Shown here piece after piece: positions 59,577-64,000 of a stretch of 64,000 nucleotides of DNA (position 1 is its first letter; every line of letters begins with the position of its first letter). Position numbers and translations under genes: made by a program. The notes under the pieces are model-generated. The model made no database searches. It saw only the letters and a list, made by a program, of their open reading frames with translations, and had not been told where the DNA came from. The stretch covers positions 1-64,000 of the forward strand of contig PDHQ01000165.1 of assembly GCA_003339415.1 (NCBI GenBank). Reading direction: 5' to 3'. This stretch comes from Ophiocordyceps camponoti-saundersi (nom. inval.) (lineage: Eukaryota; Ascomycota; Sordariomycetes; Hypocreales; Ophiocordycipitaceae).

Positions 59577-62500
59577 TGTAAGGGATTCGGGCTACGCCCG
59601 AATAGCTAAGTTACGTAAAAGGTGCTTAGTTAAGTCCGCGCGTATAATAGGCGCGGGCTATATATAAACTATAACCCTAAATATATATACTATATATACT
59701 TTAGAACCTCTTAAGTTATTCTATATTAATAAAATTAGCTTCTTATAAATATTAAGAAATATAAGACCTTTATAATAGAATAACTTTAACTATAAATAAC
59801 TTTAATATTTAATAAGCTATTATTACCTAGCTTTTAGAGTAGTAAGCTACTATCACGGAGCTTTAAAGCGTTATATACTAATAGTACTAATTTATATAGC
59901 TCCTTAAGTAATAGTAATTATAACTTTACTATAAGCTATTACTTTTTAAATTACTATTTAATAGTAAGAAGGACCTTTTTCTAATATAGCGCTTTTTTAT
60001 ATTTTATAAGCTATAAGTAAACTAAGCTTTTATTAATATTACTTATAACTAATAAGTATTCTTATATTAATATTTATCTTTTATAATTTAAGCTAAGGTA
60101 GCTTTATTTTTTAAATAAGGTATTAAATATAAATATAACTTTAATTATTTTCTAAGTTACCTTAATATTATATTTACTAACTTATACTAATATTAGATAG
60201 CTATAATAAAGCTTAAATACTTTATATAAGGCGTTTCTAAATTTTTTTCTAATTTCCTTATTAACTTTAAAGCTAAGCTTACTTTAATAAATAATATTAA
60301 ATAAGCTAATAAGATTAAAATTATACGCCTTTATTATACCCTTATATTATCTTTTTACTAATATTATATAAAGCGTAATATTCTCCTAACTAAGTATATT
60401 ATCGCTATTATTAAGATCCGTGCTATTATTATAAATATTAAATTATTCTACTTTAAAAATAAAAGCTAAATATTTTTACTTTTTACTCCTAGGCTATCTT
60501 AAGATACCTTAATAACTAATATATATTAAATTAGCACCTAGCCGCGCTTTAATAAATATAATAGCCCCCCCTCTTAAGGCTAAAATAGCTATAATAGTAA
60601 AACTTATTATTAGGCGATTAAGGCTAGTAATAATAAGATTATAAAATAGCGTACTAAGGGCTATTACCTCCGTTATAGTAGTATTAGCTATTTCTCGCGT
60701 AAGTATAAGCTTAATCTTCCTTTATTAGCCTTTTTAGTTTACTTCGTAAATATTATAAAAAAAAACCCCGCTTTAAATTAAGGAAATAAATCCCCCCTAT
60801 ATTAAGTTTCTTATAAAAGGAGGACTCTTATAATAATATTACTTATAGAATATTAGATAATTATTTTATAAATATTAGTTAGAATATAAACTCGCCTCCC
60901 CTTCTTTTTTTTATATTTATAAATTTTATTTTTTTATTATTATATAAGTAAATAATAGCTATAATTATTACGCTATTATAAGTAAATCTTTTATATAGCG
61001 CTATTAGCTTAAGTAAATTCCCCTTTTTTACTTATAAGTAATTTATATTATTATATAAATATATTATTAATAGCGTATATATTTTAAGCTATACTTATTT
61101 ATTTATTACTTTATTTATTTTATAGCTAATATTAATAGCTAATAATTACTTATAATAGCATATATAATCTTAAGCCTTATTTAAAACTTAATTTTTAGCT
61201 TACTTTAAATAGCGCGTAATAATATCTTACTATATTTTAATAAGTAGGAAGTTATAGTTTACTTTATTAGCGGATTAGTTATTTTATATTCTAAATTTTA
61301 ATAAGTTACTTACCTTATTATAGCTATTCTTAGCTTTATTTTCGTAGCCCTTATCCGCTATAAATCTTAATAGTATATTAATTATTAATTCCTTACTATT
61401 AGCTTATAAAATATTTTTTATATTTTATATATTATAACTTTTACCTTAACTATAAGCCTTTTTTTATTTTTTAAAATATTAGATTTTACTAACTTATTTA
61501 ATAAAAAGAAAGCTAGCGTTTTATCTTTTTACCGCGGTAATTATAATTATTATATCTAACTTTACTAAAAACTTAATAATTTCTTACTCCTTTTACCTTA
61601 AGGTTTATTTTATAATATACCTTATAAGTATCTTCTTAAAATTTAAAAATAAATTATTAACTTAATAAATAAAAAATAAATTTATATTAGCTTATTATTT
61701 ATAGCCGCCCTTATCCTACTTATAAAAAAGCTAGAAGGTAAGTAGCGCTTTTATATTAACTATCGCGCTTTAAATAAAATAATAAAATAAGATTATTATC
61801 TTCTTTTACTTATTAAAAAGATATTTTATAGCTTTTTAAGTATTTATTAGTTTAGAAAACTTAATATTTATATTACTTTTTATAAGCTTTATATTATAAA
61901 AAGTAAAAAATACCTTATAGCTTTCTATACTTAGTTTAATTTATTTAAATATTTTATTTACCTTTTTAGCTTTATAAGAGCGCTTATTATATTTTAGTAT
62001 TATATTAATATTATTTTTAATAACTTTTTAGGGGATTTTATTATAATATATTTAGATAATATCTTTATTTATTTAAGAGGTTTTTATTTTAATTATTAGC
62101 GTAAAATACGCGTTATATTTTTATATTTTTATTAAGCTAAGCTTTTCTTTAATTTTAATAAATATAATTTTATTATTTATAAGGTTTAATATTTAAAGTT
62201 TATTATTTATATTAGTAAAGAAATATAGCTAGATTTTATTAAAATCTTTATAATTTTAAAATAAAAGGCGCTAACTTATATTTAAGGTATATATAGTTTT
62301 TTTAAGTTTGCTAACTTTTATTATAATTTTATATTTTATTTCCTAAACTTTATAGCCCTTTTAGTTAAGCTTATAAAATATAGCGCGCTTTTCTATTAAA
62401 CTAATAAATATTAGCTTATTTTTAATATACTTAAGTTTACGTTTATTTTTACTTTTATCTTTACTTAGTAAAACTTAAATTATAATATTATTATTAAAGC

Positions 62501-63540
62501 TAACTATTTTAATAAAGCTATTAGTAGGTATTTTTCCTAATTTAGCTTAAATTATATTTTCTAGCTTATTATATATTATTTTAAAAAACTTTTACTTATA
62601 AAATAAAATTATATAATTTATAATAAAAAATTTCTTATTATTATTTCTTACCTTAAAGCGTAATTTACTAAATTACGTAAAGTTACCTAGCTATTTTTTA
62701 TTTTTATAGATTATAAACCTTTAAAGTATTTTACTATACTTAAAGCTATAATAAAATATTAAGCGCGTTAAGTTAAGATATTTACCTTTTTTAATTTCCG
62801 CCTTTAATATTATTTTAATATATAAGTATCGTAGCTTAATATACTCTTCTAATAAAAATAAAATCGCTATAAGATAAAAAAGCGCTTTAGTTAAATTATA
62901 TAGCTTATATCTATTTACTTTTTTAAGTTATAGCTAATTTAATTTAGCTTAGCTTTATCTTAGTTTCTTATAGCTATACTTTTTACCTAAAACGCCCTAG
63001 CCCCTTTTTATAATAAGACTTTATAAAACTTTTAGTTAAAGGCTTTTTATATTAATTTTTTTTATTATATATATTACTAAGCGGTTTAGTTAAGCGCTTA
63101 GAAATTTCTATTAGAGGCAGGTACTTATAAGTAAATTATAAACTATTCTATCTTTACTTATAAATAGCTATAATTTTAAGGCTATTTTTAAGTTCCTAAG
63201 TAAAAACTTTTAACTATTATATTTATCTAATAAACTTATAATTCCCTTATAGTAAGATATTTTAATAAGAATATTACTTTTATATTTTTTTAATATAAGT
63301 TTTACTAAGATAATATATTTATAAATATAGTATATTTTATTTATAATTATTATTATTATAAAGATTACCTTAATTATTAACGCTATTAAAAGTTACTTTA
63401 GCTATTACCTCCTTTTAAATAATTTTAGATAACTCTTTTTATAAACTTTATAACTAAGCTACTCGCCGCCTTAAAGTCCTAGCTTTATTTCCTAATAATT
63501 ATTATAAATTACTTATTAAAATATATTTAGCTTAAAGCTA
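59577..63540 (+). mobile_element. F: Ty3/Gypsy retrotransposon, RIP-degraded, interrupted by T3
   Basis: Reverse transcriptase is readable on the plus strand at about 61840-62090: a frame with IIKSKKYLIAFYT*FNLF, then PFSFIRALIIF*YYI and IIIYLDNIFIYL, the RIP-altered forms of RIKEG..WKTAFRTR.GLF, PFGL..APATFQ.YI and YLDDI.IYS. Integrase core lies at about 63400-63510 (ITSF*IILDNSF then ATRRLKVLALFPNNYYKL, corresponding to IISDRD..F and L..ST..HPQTDG-type sequence). The left end is uncertain: a TGTAAGGG at 59577 with GC-rich hairpins could be the 5' LTR start, which would place RT about 2.3 kb in, normal for Gypsy. The right end is outside the window because T3 inserted at 63541. Confidence 0.75.
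59585..59656. other. Two GC-rich hairpins at the possible LTR start of F
   Basis: ATTCGGGC-TAC-GCCCGAAT (59585-59603) is a perfect 8-bp stem with a 3-nt loop. CCGCGC (59636-59641) and GCGCGG (59651-59656) form a second stem with a 9-nt loop. They stand out because they keep CpG-rich sequence within an otherwise AT-only region. Confidence 0.7.
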
Positions 63541-64000
63541 TATAAAGGTCTTACTAAGGCGATTATAAAAGTAAGCTAAAGTAAAATTATAATTAAAGCT
63601 ATTAAAAAAAGGAAGGAGAGGGGAGAGAAGCCCCCCTCCTAAGCTAGCTATATACCCCGCGCGATAACTAAGTATTATTAGAAAAACTTAAATATATCCG
63701 CTATAATCCCCCTTATTTAGCTACGATTAGTTATAAACTAATCCTTTATATAGCCCCCTCCTTAAGCTAGCTAAGGAGGTAAAAGCGTAAAATAGAAAAA
63801 TTACGTATTACTACGCTAGCGAGATATTCTATATAATTCCTAGCTAATAGCTTAATAGCCTCCGTAAAAATAAAGATAAGAGGGCGGAAAAGCTCCCTTA
63901 TAGCTTAAAAAATTAAACCCTAATCCTTATAAGAAAGATTCTAATAAGCTTAAAATTATAGCACCGCTTAAAATAGGAATTAATAAACTTATATACTAAT
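63541..64000 (+). mobile_element. T3: third copy of the 1.78-kb LTR element, cut by window end
   Basis: A full 210-bp LTR (63541-63750), beginning TATAAAGGTCTTACTAAGG and ending ATCCTTTATA, is followed by the same internal sequence as T2 (TAGCCCCCTCCTTAAGC onward) for 250 bp to the window end. It interrupts the integrase of element F. The five bases before it are AGCTA, which should recur after its right LTR outside the window. It is slightly less degraded than T2 (more CG and GC-rich spots retained). Confidence 0.85.

Larger units (their letters stand above)
59396..64000. repeat. Second RIP-degraded AT-rich block (continues beyond window)
   Basis: Same signature as the first block: very AT-rich, almost no CpA/TpG, all frames broken. 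It holds Gypsy element F and the start of T3. The first about 180 bp (59396-59576) are AT-microsatellite-rich. Confidence 0.9.

Noticed and set aside
15257..64000. CRISPR arrays or bacterial-type operons
   Set aside because: No regularly spaced identical repeats were seen. The gene content and introns are clearly fungal.

Overview
The window looks like nuclear DNA of a filamentous ascomycete, most likely a sordariomycete. This is inferred from many short introns with GT..AG ends, a compact set of conserved fungal housekeeping genes, and very strong traces of repeat-induced point mutation (RIP). The first 77 bases are pure G and are probably a sequencing or assembly artefact at a contig end.

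Positions 119-14694 are a gene-dense stretch of balanced base composition with eight genes. In order: a dynamin-like GTPase (vps1, minus), the mitochondrial CX9C protein Cox19 (plus), a paxillin-like three-LIM protein (plus), SUMO (minus), the CX9C protein Cmc4 with a 13-nt exon (plus), the nuclear pore scaffold protein Nup107/Nup84 (plus), the ESCRT-I subunit Vps37 (plus) and an unrecognised conserved-looking protein (minus). Exon-intron structures were worked out by joining frames across GT..AG introns. Vps1 and Vps37 both serve endosome/vacuole traffic, and Cox19 and Cmc4 are both small twin-CX9C mitochondrial proteins; otherwise the genes share no pathway.

At about 15.25 kb the sequence switches abruptly to a block of about 43 kb, extremely AT-rich and almost free of CpA/TpG, with no intact gene. 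It is a stack of nested LTR elements, and exact ends and 5-bp target-site duplications (TSDs) could be read for six: T1 (15737-17512) and T2 (55922-57701), copies of a 1.78-kb non-autonomous LTR element; A (17880-31069), interrupted by B (19598-25531, Ty3/Gypsy); and C (34863-45049) and D (45175-55315), two 10-kb Ty3/Gypsy elements of one family in opposite orientation only 125 bp apart. Removing these leaves an older sequence of about 5.7 kb (called O here), flanked by an 80-bp direct repeat (15176-15256 and 58030-58109).

Positions 58110-59395 are a gene-free island of normal composition. From about 59.4 kb to the end lies a second RIP-degraded block with a Ty3/Gypsy element F (RT and integrase readable) whose integrase region is cut by T3, a third copy of the 1.78-kb element that runs off the window.

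The most unusual observations are the long reading frame after pol in both C and D, element A, which has clean LTRs and a long degenerate frame but no RT that I could see, and the 80-bp direct repeat around the whole block.
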